A stretch of 51,155 bases of DNA from an uncultured Bacilli bacterium. Lineage in GTDB: Bacteria > Bacillota_I > Bacilli_A > RF39 > UBA660. How positions within the stretch are numbered: position 1 is the first letter of the stretch; each line of letters opens with the position of its first letter. The notes beneath the pieces are model-generated. The model did no database searches and had not been told where the DNA came from. It saw only the letters and a program-made list of their open reading frames with translations. Both the position numbers and the translations under genes were made by a program. This document shows, piece after piece, positions 33,429 through 41,711 of this stretch. Location: positions 1-51,155 of the forward strand of contig CAKOOJ010000006.1 in the NCBI GenBank assembly GCA_934098385.1, written 5' to 3'.

Positions 33429-34691
33429 TTACATTTTTGTATCTAAATAATCTACTAAATCATTAATATTAACTAACTCTTCTTCCTTAGTCATATTATC
33501 TTTTACTTTAACTTTATATTGTTTTATATCATCACTATTTAAAATAATTAGATATTTTGCATTAAATCTATCAGCAGATTTAAATTGATTTTTAAATGAT
33601 TTATTCATTAAATCAGTTTCTACACTAAATCCATTTAATCTTAAATCCTGTATTAAATAAGTTGCAGTATCTTTTTCATCTTCATTTCCATACATGATGA
33701 ATAAGTCTACATCCTCTTTTACTTTGAAATTAATATTAAGAGTTTCCATTGCAAGTATAGTACGATCTAATCCCATTGCAAATCCAACAGCAGGTACTTC
33801 TGGTCCACCTAATTCTTTAACTAGACCATTATATCTACCCCCACCACCTAATACATTTGCATTACCAAATTCAGGTATATTTCCAATTATTTCAAACACA
33901 GTATGATTATAATAATCAAGTCCTCTAACTAAATTAGTATCAATTTCATAATTAATATCCATTAAATCTAAATATTCCTGTAATTTTTCAAATCTTTTTT
34001 TACTTTCTTCATTTAAATAATCTATTGTTTTAGGAGCATTTTTTAAATAATCACTATCTGAATCAACTTTACAATCTAATATTCTAAGAGGATTTTTATT
34101 TAATCTTTCTCTACAGTCTTCACATAAATTATCAATTATTGGTGTAAAATAATCAATTAATGCTTTTCTATAATTTTCTCTTGATTCATTATCACCTAAA
34201 CTATTTATTTTTACACTAACATCTATTCCTAATAACTTGTAAGTGTTGTAAGATAAACTAATTACTTCTGCATCACTCATTACGTCATCTGTACCAATGC
34301 ATTCAATTCCAAATTGAGTAAATTGTCTTGTTCTACCACTTTGTGGTCTTTCATACCTAAACATTGGTCCATTATAATAAATTTTAAATGGTTCCGTCAT
34401 ATTTCCATATAATTTATTTTCTATAAAACTTCTAACTATACCAGCTGTTCCTTCTGGACGTAGAGTAATACTTCTATCTCCTCTATCTTTAAAATCATAT
34501 GTTTCCTTTGTTACTATGTCACTAGTTTCTCCAACACTTCTATGAAATAATTCACTAGATTCAAAAATAGGTGTTTCCATATAATTATAATTATACTTTT
34601 CACATATTGCATCTATTACATCACATACATATTTTCTTTTTTTTGCATCTATTCCTATCACATCATAAGTACCTTTTTGTTTAGTTATCAT
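33429..34691 (-). CDS. hisS: Histidyl-tRNA synthetase
   Basis: 420 aa class II synthetase. Motif 1 region METPIFESSELF, motif 2 LRPEGTAGIVRSFIEN and FRYERPQSGRTRQFTQFGIE, histidine loop LVRGLDYYNHTVFEI, motif 3 AVGFAMGLDRTILAME, and a C-terminal anticodon domain (about 325-420). The operon hisS-asnS is preceded by a T-box leader and a consensus promoter; in Bacillus hisS pairs with aspS, here with asnS. Confidence 0.97.
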   Translation of the reverse strand: MITKQKGTYDVIGIDAKKRKYVCDVIDAICEKYNYNYMETPIFESSELFHRSVGETSDIVTKETYDFKDRGDRSITLRPEGTAGIVRSFIENKLYGNMTEPFKIYYNGPMFRYERPQSGRTRQFTQFGIECIGTDDVMSDAEVISLSYNTYKLLGIDVSVKINSLGDNESRENYRKALIDYFTPIIDNLCEDCRERLNKNPLRILDCKVDSDSDYLKNAPKTIDYLNEESKKRFEKLQEYLDLMDINYEIDTNLVRGLDYYNHTVFEIIGNIPEFGNANVLGGGGRYNGLVKELGGPEVPAVGFAMGLDRTILAMETLNINFKVKEDVDLFIMYGNEDEKDTATYLIQDLRLNGFSVETDLMNKSFKNQFKSADRFNAKYLIILNSDDIKQYKVKVKDNMTKEEELVNINDLVDYLDTKM

Positions 34692-34704
34692 AAAATCCCT
34701 CTTT

Positions 34705-34914
34705 CTAAAATAAAAACACCTAATAATGTAAGGACGAAATCAAATTCCGCGGTGCCACCTTACTTTACAAGTGTACTCTCCTTATTCTTAACGCGAATAT
34801 ACGCTCTTGCTCATTTGAAAGTGTCTTCAATAGTACATTATATATAGACATTCACACCAACTAGTCCTCTCTTTATATATAAAAAATATATCTACTTTTC
34901 TTTCAACAAGAATA
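34705..34914 (-). promoter_or_regulatory. T-box riboswitch leader of hisS-asnS
   Basis: The core AAGGTGGCACCGCGG is at 34747-34761 on the minus strand; AGAGAGGACTAGTTGGTG further upstream fits the stem-I top. GTAAGG/CCTTAC and a following T-run form the terminator just before hisS. This 34692-35022 gap holds no protein gene. Confidence 0.9.
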
Positions 34915-34921
34915 TAGATAT

Positions 34922-34950
34922 ATTTTACTTTATTTTTAATCACTAGTCAA
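34922..34950 (-). promoter_or_regulatory. Promoter of hisS-asnS
   Basis: TTGACT (34945-34950), 17-bp spacer, TAAAAT (34922-34927) on the minus strand, leading into the T-box. Confidence 0.85.
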
Positions 34951-34954
34951 GTGA

Positions 34955-35009
34955 TTTCACGTTTTTCTAACGACTTCTTACGCTTTGTTTCACATTTTTC
35001 TAACGACTT
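34955..35009. repeat. Two 22-bp direct repeats upstream of the hisS promoter
   Basis: 34955-34976 and 34988-35009 differ at one base and have a 33-bp period (three helical turns). Each unit contains the plus-strand core TTTTTCTAACGACTT. They end 5 bp upstream of the -35, the place for an activator, and also lie just after the vanY-like stop codon. Confidence 0.7.
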
Positions 35010-35022
35010 TTTTTAAATATAC

Positions 35023-35982
35023 TTATTTTTCTAAATAATATGCATAATATTCATCATATGTTAAACCGCTATTATACACTTTAGTTGCTGTATCTATTCC
35101 TAAATATCTATAATGCCAAGATTCGTAATTATATCCAGTTAAATATTCTTTGTCTTTAGGATATCTTAATATAAAACCATATTTATGAGCATTAACACTT
35201 AACCATTTAAAAGCATCACTTTCTTCAAAATCACTTGTTGTAGATCTACCACTAGTAAAAATATCTATTGCAAGTCCAGTTTGATGTTCAGAGTATCCAG
35301 CTCTTGCAGCATATGCATCTGCATAACTAATTCCCTTACTATAATAAAATTCTTTATATATTTGTTCTTGTCTTTCATATGTTCTATAACTACTATTTAC
35401 TAACAAAATTATATTATCTTTTTTAGCTGCTTTAGCCATTTCTATATAAGCATCATTTGTTTCTTTACTTGCTCTATTATTAGCATAAGAATAATTTATA
35501 TCGATATCAGTTATCTCATTTGGTTCAAAATCATTTTTTAAATAATTAAATTTATTAACTAATATTAAATTACCTTTACTTAAATCAGTTTCTTTAACTG
35601 TTTTATTATTATACCAATCTTTATCTGCATGAACATTTACAATAGCAACTATATCACTATAACTTTTTTTCTTATTTTTTGCCTTATATTCCAAATAATT
35701 ATTTAAATTTTTTTCTAAAAAATATTTTTCTTTTAATAAAGATATTATATAATTATTCTTTTCATTATCAACAAAATATTTTTGATTGCTACCATCTAAT
35801 TTTTTTACTATTAGTTTAGCTTCATCTAAACTATATCCCTTTTCTGTTAATTTATATTCATTTGTTTGATGATATAAATATTCATTATATTTTTTTACTC
35901 CTAATATTACACCTATACTAACTATTATGATAAGTACAAATGTAATTTTAATATTCTTTTTTAATTTCTTTCTTTTAGCCAT
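35023..35982 (-). CDS. D-alanyl-D-alanine carboxypeptidase (VanY-like, M15B)
   Basis: 319 aa. A short basic N-terminus and one membrane helix (about 12-30) anchor it outside the cell. The C-terminal domain has the zinc motif AGYSEHQTGLAIDIFTSG (SxHxxGxAxD, about 230-247) and ESWHYRYLG (ExWHxxY, about 287-295), with SSYRTYERQEQIY before them. It trims the terminal D-Ala from peptidoglycan stem peptides; no van resistance genes are near, so a housekeeping wall role is likely. One base after a tiny membrane protein gene. Confidence 0.9.
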   Translation of the reverse strand: MAKRKKLKKNIKITFVLIIIVSIGVILGVKKYNEYLYHQTNEYKLTEKGYSLDEAKLIVKKLDGSNQKYFVDNEKNNYIISLLKEKYFLEKNLNNYLEYKAKNKKKSYSDIVAIVNVHADKDWYNNKTVKETDLSKGNLILVNKFNYLKNDFEPNEITDIDINYSYANNRASKETNDAYIEMAKAAKKDNIILLVNSSYRTYERQEQIYKEFYYSKGISYADAYAARAGYSEHQTGLAIDIFTSGRSTTSDFEESDAFKWLSVNAHKYGFILRYPKDKEYLTGYNYESWHYRYLGIDTATKVYNSGLTYDEYYAYYLEK

Positions 35983-35983
35983 A

Positions 35984-36091
35984 CTACACCTTCTTAAATA
36001 AATAATAACCTATTATTATTCCAAGAATAACAATTATTAAAAATACCACTATTGCAATTAATACGTCCATCTTATTATCTTTCTTATCCAT
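35984..36091 (-). CDS. 35-aa single-helix membrane protein
   Basis: ATG at 36091 preceded by GATAGGTG; the protein starts MDKKDNKMD, then a hydrophobic helix of about 22 residues (VLIAIVVFLIIVILGIIIGY) and ends LFKKV. The stop is one base before the vanY-like ATG region, so the genes are probably co-transcribed. Charged N-terminus and Lys-rich end suggest a single-pass inner-membrane peptide. Unknown role. Confidence 0.6.
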   Translation of the reverse strand: MDKKDNKMDVLIAIVVFLIIVILGIIIGYYLFKKV

Positions 36092-36175
36092 TATAACACC
36101 TATCCTATAAATAATTATAAAACAAAAAATACTATTTTACTAGTATTTATTTGTAATTTTTATTACTCTTATTCA

Positions 36176-36202
36176 ATTAAAAAATAACCACTAGGGTTAT
36201 TT
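36176..36202 (-). terminator. Terminator of the rpsB-tsf operon
   Basis: Minus strand AAATAACC CTAGT GGTTATTT stem-loop followed by Ts, overlapping the tsf stop codon. Confidence 0.85.
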
Positions 36203-37066
36203 AATTTGGTTCATAACTTCTTCAGCAAAGTTTTCTTCACGTTTTTGCATTCCTTCTCCAACTTCGAAACGTATCATAGTTTTAACAACACCACCATTAT
36301 TTTTAACGTATGTTTCTACATCTACATCTCCGTCTTTGATAAATGCTTGATTTAATAAACAAACTTCTTTATAAAATTTCTTAATTCTACCAGTAACCAT
36401 TTTTTCAGCTATATCAGCAGGTTTTCCTTCTTCCATAGCTTGAGTTTTAAATACTTCTTTTTCTCTTTCTAAAACATCACTAGGTATTTCATCACTATTT
36501 AAATATTGAGGTTTCATAGCAGCTGCTTGCATTGCAACATCTCTTGCAACATCTTCATTTGTCCCATCAACAATTGTTAAAACAGCGATTTTACCACCCA
36601 TATGTAAATATGATCCAAATACTTCATTATCAGATTTTTCAATATTTTCAAATCTTCTTAAAGATAGTTTTTCTCCAATTTTAGCAGTTTTAGCAACTAT
36701 TAAATCATTGATTGTACCTTCATCAGTAGGAAGAACTAATGCTTCTTCTAAAGTTTTAGCATTACTATTTAAAATTGTCTTTCCTATAGTATCTATCATA
36801 CCAGTAAATTCTTCGTTTTTACTAACAAAATCAGTTTCACTATTAACTTCTAATATTACAGCTTTGTTACCATCAATATATATGTTTGCTAAACCTTCTG
36901 CTGCAATACGACTTGCTTTTTTAGCACTTTTTGCAATACCTTTTTCTCTTAAATAATCTACTGCTTTATCGATGTCACCATTACATTCTGTTAATGCTTT
37001 TTTGCAATCCATCATTCCAGCACCTGTTAAATTTCTTAATTCACTAACTTGTTTTGCACTTATCAT
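36197..37066 (-). CDS. tsf: Elongation factor Ts
   Basis: 289 aa guanine-nucleotide exchange factor for EF-Tu. The N-terminal UBA-like module (ISAKQVSELRNLTGAGMMDCKKALTE, with the family's G-x-G-x-MDCKKAL signature) and NSETDFVSKNEEF (about 78-90), the EF-Tu contact region, are present. Behind rpsB in the usual order with a 16-base gap. Confidence 0.98.
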   Translation of the reverse strand: MISAKQVSELRNLTGAGMMDCKKALTECNGDIDKAVDYLREKGIAKSAKKASRIAAEGLANIYIDGNKAVILEVNSETDFVSKNEEFTGMIDTIGKTILNSNAKTLEEALVLPTDEGTINDLIVAKTAKIGEKLSLRRFENIEKSDNEVFGSYLHMGGKIAVLTIVDGTNEDVARDVAMQAAAMKPQYLNSDEIPSDVLEREKEVFKTQAMEEGKPADIAEKMVTGRIKKFYKEVCLLNQAFIKDGDVDVETYVKNNGGVVKTMIRFEVGEGMQKREENFAEEVMNQIK

Positions 37067-37082
37067 AATTTTCTCCTCTTAT

Positions 37083-38030
37083 TTATTTTTTTAATATATT
37101 TAAAAGTTCATCTTTTTTCATAGAAGTATAACCAGATATACCCTTTTCTTTTGCAATTTTTTTTAGTTCTGCAACAGTCTTTGTAGATAAATCTTCTTTA
37201 ACTTCTTCAATTTTCTCTTTTATTTCTTCTTTTTTATCTTCTATTTTTTTAGCAACTTTTTTTACTTCATTCTTTATATTTTCTTTAATTTCTTCTTTTT
37301 TAGTTGCTCTTTTAGGTTCAACATCTGTAATATAATCTACAATTTCTAAACCTTTAGCTTCACAAATAGCATTAGTTAATGCACCTAATATAACTTTAAC
37401 ACTTCTAACTGCATCATCATTACCAGGTATAACAAAATCTACATCATCTGGATCACAGTTAGTATCAACTATACCAAATACTGGTATATTTAATTTTCTA
37501 GCTTCTCTTATTGCATTAATTTCTTTTTTAGGATCAACAATAATTAAAGCGTTTGGAAGTCTATCCATATTACGTATACCACATAATACTTTATTTAACT
37601 TGTCATATTCTTTCTTTAATCCAATTACTTCTTTTTTAGGAAGTAGTTCAAATGAACCATCTTTTTCCATATTTTCTATTTCTTCTAAACGTCTTACACG
37701 TCTTCTAATAGTACGGAAATTTGTTAATGTTCCACCTAACCATCTTTCAGTTACATAAAAACTTTCACTACGTGTAGCTTCTTCAACACATACTTCACTA
37801 GCTTGTTTTTTAGTACCAACAAATAGAAATTTTCCTCCATTTTCAGCAATTTTCTTCATTTCTTCGTATGCTTTTTCCATACATTCAACAGTTTTTTCAA
37901 GATTAATTATATAAATATCATCTCTTGAAGTAAAGATGTATTCCTTCATTTTTGGATTCCATCTTTTAGTTTGATGTCCAAATTGAACACCTGCTTCTAA
38001 TAAATTATTCATAGAAACAATTTCAGCCAT
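37083..38030 (-). CDS. rpsB: 30S ribosomal protein S2 with a C-terminal Rho-N/SAP-like extension
   Basis: 315 aa, about 60 longer than usual. The S2 body is complete: N-terminal LLEAGVQFGHQTKRWNPKMKEYIFTSRD, FVGTKKQASE, ERWLGGTLTNFRTI and GIVDTNCDPDDVDFVIPGNDDA. After about residue 235 comes a highly charged Lys/Glu helix (about 238-280) and then STKTVAELKKIAKEKGISGY with a following KKDELLNILKK, the LEM/SAP/Rho-N-like helix pair that binds nucleic acid in other proteins. The extension could contact mRNA or rRNA; that is inference. Confidence 0.97.
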   Translation of the reverse strand: MAEIVSMNNLLEAGVQFGHQTKRWNPKMKEYIFTSRDDIYIINLEKTVECMEKAYEEMKKIAENGGKFLFVGTKKQASEVCVEEATRSESFYVTERWLGGTLTNFRTIRRRVRRLEEIENMEKDGSFELLPKKEVIGLKKEYDKLNKVLCGIRNMDRLPNALIIVDPKKEINAIREARKLNIPVFGIVDTNCDPDDVDFVIPGNDDAVRSVKVILGALTNAICEAKGLEIVDYITDVEPKRATKKEEIKENIKNEVKKVAKKIEDKKEEIKEKIEEVKEDLSTKTVAELKKIAKEKGISGYTSMKKDELLNILKK

Positions 38031-38136
38031 TTTTTCTCATTCCTTTCGTTATTCTTCCATTTATCTCTTTTTGCCTCACCAACAATAGCCACTAGGGTTA
38101 GCAATCAATAAATGTGTATATTTGGTTTTAAAAACC
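38031..38136 (-). promoter_or_regulatory. rpsB leader with a hairpin similar to the operon terminator
   Basis: About 105 bases of 5' leader. It contains GGTTTTTAAAACC and a GCTAACCCTAGTGGC hairpin whose core TAACCCTAGTGG also forms the terminator hairpin at the far end of the operon. A role in S2 autoregulation is possible but not shown. Confidence 0.4.
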
Positions 38137-38142
38137 ACTAAT

Positions 38143-38171
38143 ATCTTATCAAATATAATCATAAATATCAA
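38143..38171 (-). promoter_or_regulatory. Promoter of rpsB-tsf
   Basis: TTGATA (38166-38171), 17-bp spacer, TAAGAT (38143-38148) on the minus strand. Confidence 0.7.
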
Positions 38172-38229
38172 GTGTTAATTCCACTAATTTTGGAATTAAT
38201 TATTTCATATAAAAAGAGATATTTCTATC

Positions 38230-38472
38230 TCAAAAAAATTTATCAATATTCTTAGGTACTTTATCTTTTTTTATAGTATCAATTATTTTTTGTTCTTTAT
38301 CTAAGCTAACACTCTTACCAGTTATTTTGGATAAATCTCTAATTATACTTCTAAGTACAGTTTCATCTTTCATATTATTTTCATTTAATCTTTTAGCAAG
38401 ATCTACTAATGTTTCTTTATCTACATTAGTTTTATTCTTTACTTTTCCAAAGAATTCATCATTTAAGTTCAT
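38230..38472 (-). CDS. spoVIF: Stage VI sporulation protein F (SpoVIF)
   Basis: 80 aa from ATG 38472, just behind a GGGGGT ribosome site. The pattern FFGKVKNKTNVDKETLVDLA, then NMKDETVLRSIIRDLSKITGKSV and a C-terminal VPKNIDKFF corresponds closely to Bacillus SpoVIF (YjcC), a coat-related protein needed for full spore coat assembly and expression of late coat genes. It adds to sigK and spoIVA in showing that the organism makes endospores. Confidence 0.85.
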   Translation of the reverse strand: MNLNDEFFGKVKNKTNVDKETLVDLAKRLNENNMKDETVLRSIIRDLSKITGKSVSLDKEQKIIDTIKKDKVPKNIDKFF

Positions 38473-38508
38473 ACATACCCCCATTAAAGTATATGCATTA
38501 ATGTACTA

Positions 38509-39423
38509 TTAGTTACATTTCACTTTAAACTTATTGTCTATAGCACCTGTACCACTTTTTATCTTACATTCCTTAGGAAGACGATAAAAAGGATAGGGAG
38601 ATGAACTGCCACGATTATCATTTATCTTATTATTGAATCTATAAGGATAAGAGTCATAACACGTGGTATATAACCAACTCCACCAACAAAATTTCGTATA
38701 TTCCCCATTATAATATGTGTGATACTCTTTTGCATTTGTGTCCCAAGTAGAATAATAATCTATATAATTTATTGCAGTAAGTCTATTGTTATTAAGATTG
38801 CATCCTCTGGTATCTTGTACCACGATTACAATAGAATTATCAATATCAACGTAAACAATTCTACTATTATTATTACTAGAACAACTAAGTCCTTCAATCT
38901 CTAACCAATTATTAGGATCCAATCCCTTGAAATAGTATGGCTCATTACTAACATATGTCTTATTACCATATTTTGTAGGATCTATAGTAGCTAAATTGCT
39001 ACTTCCATTTGTACTATTCATACACAAATATATAGGTTTATTATTACTCCAACTAGTTGTTGATGTTATTTGTTCACAGTTTTCACTACTGCCAGTTCCT
39101 CCTAAAAATGTTACAACATATTGATTTTTTAAATCATCTTCTTCTAATTTTGTACCATCTAAATTCAATAAACCTTCATTTACTAACAATTGTAATGGTA
39201 ATGAAACCCCGTTTTTATTATTATATAATTGGTTAGTAGCTTCTTTATTTGTTTCTATATAAACTTGTGCTGCTTGTACGGCTTTATCAGTGATTTGATT
39301 TAATTTATCAATATTTATTTTTTTATTAACCATTCTTATACCAATAAAACTACCAACTCCAATAACAATCATTATAGAAATACATACTATTATTTCTATA
39401 ATAGTAAAACCTTTTTTATTCAT
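38509..39423 (-). CDS. Type IV pilin-like protein with a prepilin signal
   Basis: 304 aa. N-terminus MNKKGFTIIEIIVCISIMI is a class III prepilin leader: short basic leader, Gly-Phe cleavage site, Glu at +5, hydrophobic helix. The C-terminal domain is rich in Cys, Trp and Tyr (FCWWSWLYTTCYDSYPYRF; RLPKECKIKSGTG; ending KFKVKCN), suggesting disulphides and a surface binding face. No pilus assembly genes (pilB, pilC, pilD) are in the window. It stands next to mreD, separated by 55 bases, and spoVIF follows. Confidence 0.75.
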   Translation of the reverse strand: MNKKGFTIIEIIVCISIMIVIGVGSFIGIRMVNKKINIDKLNQITDKAVQAAQVYIETNKEATNQLYNNKNGVSLPLQLLVNEGLLNLDGTKLEEDDLKNQYVVTFLGGTGSSENCEQITSTTSWSNNKPIYLCMNSTNGSSNLATIDPTKYGNKTYVSNEPYYFKGLDPNNWLEIEGLSCSSNNNSRIVYVDIDNSIVIVVQDTRGCNLNNNRLTAINYIDYYSTWDTNAKEYHTYYNGEYTKFCWWSWLYTTCYDSYPYRFNNKINDNRGSSSPYPFYRLPKECKIKSGTGAIDNKFKVKCN

Positions 39424-39478
39424 ACTATAACCTCTTATTCTAAGAAGATTATAACATTAATATATATCTATAACAATA

Positions 39479-39850
39479 TTAATTTTTATAAAATATATAA
39501 ATATAATAAATTAATATATTAAATATAAAAGAATATATATTTAAGTATAAATAATATTTAAAACTAAAATTATATCTATTAATTAAATATAGTATACTTA
39601 TAAATATAAAATAATATATAATACTAAATATAAATTTATTTATATTACTATTAATAATCTTTTTAAATATATATTTGTTTAAAAGATATAATAATATTAT
39701 TATTAAGGATATATACGGTATTTTATTTAATAGAATATCTATAATTAGTATAGTTAAATATTTATATTTAGTTAAATAAAATATATTTAATATTATAAGA
39801 CAAGATAATATATTTAAATAATTATTCGTTAAGTTATCTAATATTATCAT
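39479..39850 (-). CDS. mreD: Rod shape-determining protein MreD (divergent)
   Basis: 123 aa, almost entirely membrane: four or five hydrophobic helices rich in Ile, Tyr and Leu. Sequence identity to MreD is hard to judge in such composition, so the call rests on position (4-base overlap with mreC), size and topology. It would anchor the elongation (Rod) complex with MreC. Confidence 0.7.
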   Translation of the reverse strand: MIILDNLTNNYLNILSCLIILNIFYLTKYKYLTILIIDILLNKIPYISLIIILLYLLNKYIFKKIINSNINKFIFSIIYYFIFISILYLINRYNFSFKYYLYLNIYSFIFNILIYYIYIFYKN

Positions 39851-40515
39851 TTATTATCACCTACTATCAAAACATAATTTAAATTATTAAAATCTACTAC
39901 AGTATTTATAACTATCTTTTTAGATATATCATTATTATCTACTTTAACTACTTTACCTATTAATAATTTTTCTTTTATGCTACCATATCCGCTAGTATAC
40001 ACTAAATCATTTACATATACCTTATCATAGTTACTTATATCAGATATAGTAAATGTATTAGTTTCATAATCATAATTAAGTTTACCATAACTATCATTAA
40101 CTACAACACTTAAATCTTTTAAATCTTTTATAGTTGTTAATTCACTAGTTTTATTATCTACCTTAGTAATTTTACCAATAAAACCAAATTCATTAGTAAC
40201 ACCCATTCCGTTTTCTACACCATTATCTTTACCATATTGTATTTTGTATTTACCTATATTATAAGATTCTTTGTATATTATTTTAGATATTTTATAAGAA
40301 TATTCTATTCTATCTAAATTCTTACTAAATTCATTAATACTATTTATTTCATTTTCTAAATATTCTATTTTTTCATCTTTTAAAGTTATTATTCCATCAT
40401 AATAGTTATTATCTAGTTTAAATACACCTAATACATTACCATAAAAGAAACATATATTATCTCTAAATATTATTACTAATATAAATATAATTATATATAT
40501 ACCTATCTTCTTCAT
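39847..40515 (-). CDS. mreC: Rod shape-determining protein MreC
   Basis: 222 aa, shorter than typical (270-290). An N-terminal membrane helix (about 3-20), a coiled coil (about 45-75, EKIEYLENEINSINEFSKNL) and a double beta-barrel domain with GKDNGVENGMGVTNEFGFIGKI and YVNDLVYTSGYG, both diagnostic for MreC. Scaffold linking PBPs to cytoplasmic MreB. MreB itself is not beside it, unlike in Bacillus. Confidence 0.93.
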   Translation of the reverse strand: MKKIGIYIIIFILVIIFRDNICFFYGNVLGVFKLDNNYYDGIITLKDEKIEYLENEINSINEFSKNLDRIEYSYKISKIIYKESYNIGKYKIQYGKDNGVENGMGVTNEFGFIGKITKVDNKTSELTTIKDLKDLSVVVNDSYGKLNYDYETNTFTISDISNYDKVYVNDLVYTSGYGSIKEKLLIGKVVKVDNNDISKKIVINTVVDFNNLNYVLIVGDNK

Positions 40516-41186
40516 ATACTATTCTCCTTAAAAAAACTATAATATTCTTTAGTATTTGTTATTAAATGATCCAAAAGAGGTATTCCAACTATGTTACATG
40601 AATTAATTAATATATTAGTCATTTCTATATCTGCTTTACTAGGTGTTATATCATTAGATGGGTGATTATGTATAAGTATTATTCCACTTGCATTACATTT
40701 TATAGCATTATATATAACATCTCTTGGGTGTACCATCGTCTGATCCTTAGTACCTATTGTAATTATTTTATAATTTATTAATCTTTTTTTATTATCTAAG
40801 TATATTGCTAATAACCTTTCTTGTTTTAAACCTATAAATAAACTTTTAAATGTATTATGAACTACATCACTATTATTTAATTTCATCATATTATTTATTT
40901 CTATATTACTGACTCTTTTCCCAAATTCTATACTAGCTTTTATAGTAACTGCTTTAACTAACCCTACTCCTTTTATATTAGATAATTCTTCTAAAGTAAT
41001 ATTATTTAAATCATTTATAGAATTTAATTTACTTAAAATATTATTTGATACTTCTTTAACAGATATATCTTTAGTACCAGTTCTAATTATAATAGATAAT
41101 AATTCCTCATTTGTTAAATTATATTCTCCTACTTTAATAAGTCTTTCTCTAGGCAATTCATTAATTGGTAATTCTTTTAATTTCAT
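40512..41186 (-). CDS. radC: RadC/JAB-domain protein
   Basis: 224 aa. An N-terminal helix-hairpin-helix region (ELSNIKGVGLVKAVTIKA) followed by a JAMM-type metal motif HNHPSNDITPSKADIEMT (about 175-192). The family's biochemical role is unsettled despite the name. In Bacillus radC sits between maf and mreB; here it lies directly between the SPOR protein gene and mreC, with 4-base overlaps on both sides. Confidence 0.95.
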   Translation of the reverse strand: MKLKELPINELPRERLIKVGEYNLTNEELLSIIIRTGTKDISVKEVSNNILSKLNSINDLNNITLEELSNIKGVGLVKAVTIKASIEFGKRVSNIEINNMMKLNNSDVVHNTFKSLFIGLKQERLLAIYLDNKKRLINYKIITIGTKDQTMVHPRDVIYNAIKCNASGIILIHNHPSNDITPSKADIEMTNILINSCNIVGIPLLDHLITNTKEYYSFFKENSI

Positions 41187-41605
41187 ATACTTTCCTCATA
41201 TCTTTCCATAATCATTTTATTTATTTCTAGAAATACTATTTCAGAATTATTATTCATAATACTCTCATATTCATTTATTGTATTTTTTAAATTTTTGTCA
41301 CTTATATTTATTTCTTTTATATAATAATCTATATTATTTTTATTTAAATAATTAGACATATTTTCTATATTATTCTCTTTTCTTAATATTGCAACATAAA
41401 CTCTATAAAGTTCATTATCTTTTATAACTATTGCATTTTTATATTTTGACTTATATGTATTTGCAAGTTCTTCTGTTGTATATACTCCTACTTGAAAAGC
41501 TTTGTATGATGTATCAAATATTTTTTTAGGATTAATATTACATATGTAATAACCACAAATTATTCCAATTATAAATACTATTATTATTTTTAAAACCTTT
41601 TTCAT
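41183..41605 (-). CDS. Membrane-anchored SPOR-like protein (SpoIIB positional equivalent)
   Basis: 140 aa. An N-terminal membrane helix (about 4-24), then a SPOR-like repeat pair, FQVGVYTTEELANTYKSKY followed by LYRVYVAILRKENNIENM and NNIDYYIKEI, the usual beta-alpha-beta layout with F-Q-V-G and Y-R-V. SPOR domains bind denuded septal glycan. Bacillus spoIIB, a SPOR protein of engulfment, lies upstream of maf-radC-mreBCD, and this gene holds that place in front of radC. SpoIIB identity is inferred from synteny and domain only. Confidence 0.6.
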   Translation of the reverse strand: MKKVLKIIIVFIIGIICGYYICNINPKKIFDTSYKAFQVGVYTTEELANTYKSKYKNAIVIKDNELYRVYVAILRKENNIENMSNYLNKNNIDYYIKEINISDKNLKNTINEYESIMNNNSEIVFLEINKMIMERYEESI

Positions 41606-41711
41606 TCAATCACCACATATATAATAAAATATAACTTGAATAATATTTGTCGAAATATTTGATTTAATAACAAAAATGATATATAATACATATCGATTAA
41701 GGGGGATGTAT

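Noticed and set aside
38521..38700. DGR variable region in the pilin-like protein
   Set aside because: Slightly raised GC and aromatic-rich residues, but no NNC codon bias like that at 10626-10718.
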